Source: Negadavirga shengliensis
Lineage (GTDB): Bacteria > Bacteroidota > Bacteroidia > Cytophagales > Cyclobacteriaceae
Direction: 5' to 3'
Assembly (NCBI RefSeq): GCF_042652345.1
Contig: NZ_JBHSJJ010000002.1
Location: 186,001-250,000 of the forward strand
Length of the DNA: 64,000 bases
Part shown: in pieces, positions 63,625 through 64,000 of the stretch
How positions within the stretch are numbered: position 1 is the stretch's first letter
Layout of the letters: every line of letters begins with the position of its first letter
Made by a program: the position numbers and the translations under genes
The notes under the pieces: generated by a model
Told to the model about the DNA's origin: nothing
The model's input: the letters and a program-made list of their open reading frames with translations, nothing else
Databases searched by the model: none

Positions 63625-64000
63625 TTATCGGCCGGTACCATTTATTTCCCGCACCTTGAAATTTCTATACCTGAAATACGACCACTGCATTTGCCGAAAA
63701 CCTATCTTACCCCCGCCATACACAGGCCCATGTATTTTTCCATCGTCTGTCCAATCGATGATCTTTTTCCCATCTATTGACATGGCTATTCTGGCTCCAT
63801 CCTTTACTAGACGGATATGATGTATTGCCGTGGAGTGCTTGGCAATTCCTTCAGGTCCCGTCTGCATGATTTCAAACATATTATTCTTTCGAAGGTGGGA
63901 AGCCTCCCTTTCCTGGTTTTTAGGGTTGTTGGCATAGTAGGAAATGTGATAGCTATTCAGCCTATCCCTGGTGTAGTATTTAAAAGTCCCGTCACGCTCA
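63625..64000 (-). CDS. DUF1961-family protein, C-terminal part (cut by the right edge)
   Basis: The frame is open from the window edge to the stop at 63625, giving 125 codons: DRLNSYHISYYANNPKN, ASHLRKNNMFEIMQTGPEGI, HHIRLVKDGARIAMSIDGKK, HGPVYGGGKIGFRQM and FRYRNFKVREI. This is the end of a concanavalin-like beta-sandwich of the DUF1961 (YesU-like) family, exported proteins common in polysaccharide loci and probably carbohydrate-active. An internal ATG at 63879 is not the true start, because the homologous sequence continues upstream. It lies 17 bp before the lyase gene, so they share an operon. Confidence 0.8.
   Translation of the reverse strand, partial: ERDGTFKYYTRDRLNSYHISYYANNPKNQEREASHLRKNNMFEIMQTGPEGIAKHSTAIHHIRLVKDGARIAMSIDGKKIIDWTDDGKIHGPVYGGGKIGFRQMQWSYFRYRNFKVREINGTGR

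Overview
The window reads as chromosomal DNA of a Bacteroidota bacterium, most likely a marine or soil glycan degrader of the Cytophagales (Cyclobacteriaceae-like; genus not determined). The signs are a SusC/SusD pair, a hybrid two-component regulator with a periplasmic propeller, a DUF5723 outer-membrane protein, a CarboxypepD-type TonB receptor, many Cys-anchored lipoproteins, Tat-type Gfo/Idh/MocA proteins, and promoters of the TTTG-N20-TAnnTTTG kind. I saw no rRNA, tRNA, CRISPR array, prophage or intact insertion sequence.

Layout. 0-5 kb: a cut-off secreted protein, an arylamine N-acetyltransferase, a DUF5723 protein, two small secreted proteins, and a porin gene broken by one in-frame TAG. 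5-19.6 kb: a sialic-acid utilisation locus on the minus strand (SusC, SusD, N-acetylneuraminate lyase, a mutarotase-sodium symporter fusion, a sialidase lipoprotein), with a divergent hybrid sensor/AraC regulator. 19.6-33.5 kb: two convergent operons around a LacI-type regulator. The plus operon has two Tat-exported Gfo/Idh/MocA proteins, an esterase-like hydrolase, an SSS symporter and a NagB-NagA fusion. The minus operon has a third Gfo/Idh-like protein, an Nramp-related carrier, an epimerase/dehydratase and a DapA-like aldolase. Five copies of a GGTWACGTTACC-like palindrome lie only in front of these operons, so they look like one regulon. Several of the enzymes lack the standard residues of their families. 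This is the best candidate here for an undescribed catabolic pathway.

33.7-45.9 kb: stress and signalling genes (SDR, a FAD/NAD(P)-binding protein, a 48-residue lmo0937-type membrane protein, coiled-coil proteins, an AraC/response regulator/histidine kinase operon, PspC, a fused MsrA-MsrB lipoprotein, a LytTR/LytS pair). 46-55.4 kb: a TonB-dependent receptor that may be controlled by the LytTR pair through two 9-bp direct repeats, a GH130-like lipoprotein, an OmpA-family protein, a deoxyhypusine-synthase-like protein without the catalytic lysine, OmpH/Skp, and small proteins. 55.6-64 kb: a second polysaccharide locus (enolase-superfamily enzyme, two sulfatases, a DUF4962/heparinase-type lyase, a DUF1961 protein cut by the window edge), probably for a sulfated uronate glycan.

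Reading the intergenic DNA codon by codon shows four decayed gene relics: a cysteine-synthase-like gene (36.8 kb), a histone-deacetylase-family gene (53.6 kb), an MNT/HepT toxin-antitoxin remnant (57.5 kb) and the 3' end of another sulfatase (59.3 kb). With the broken porin they point to active gene loss. All family names come from reading the sequence by eye; no database search was run.
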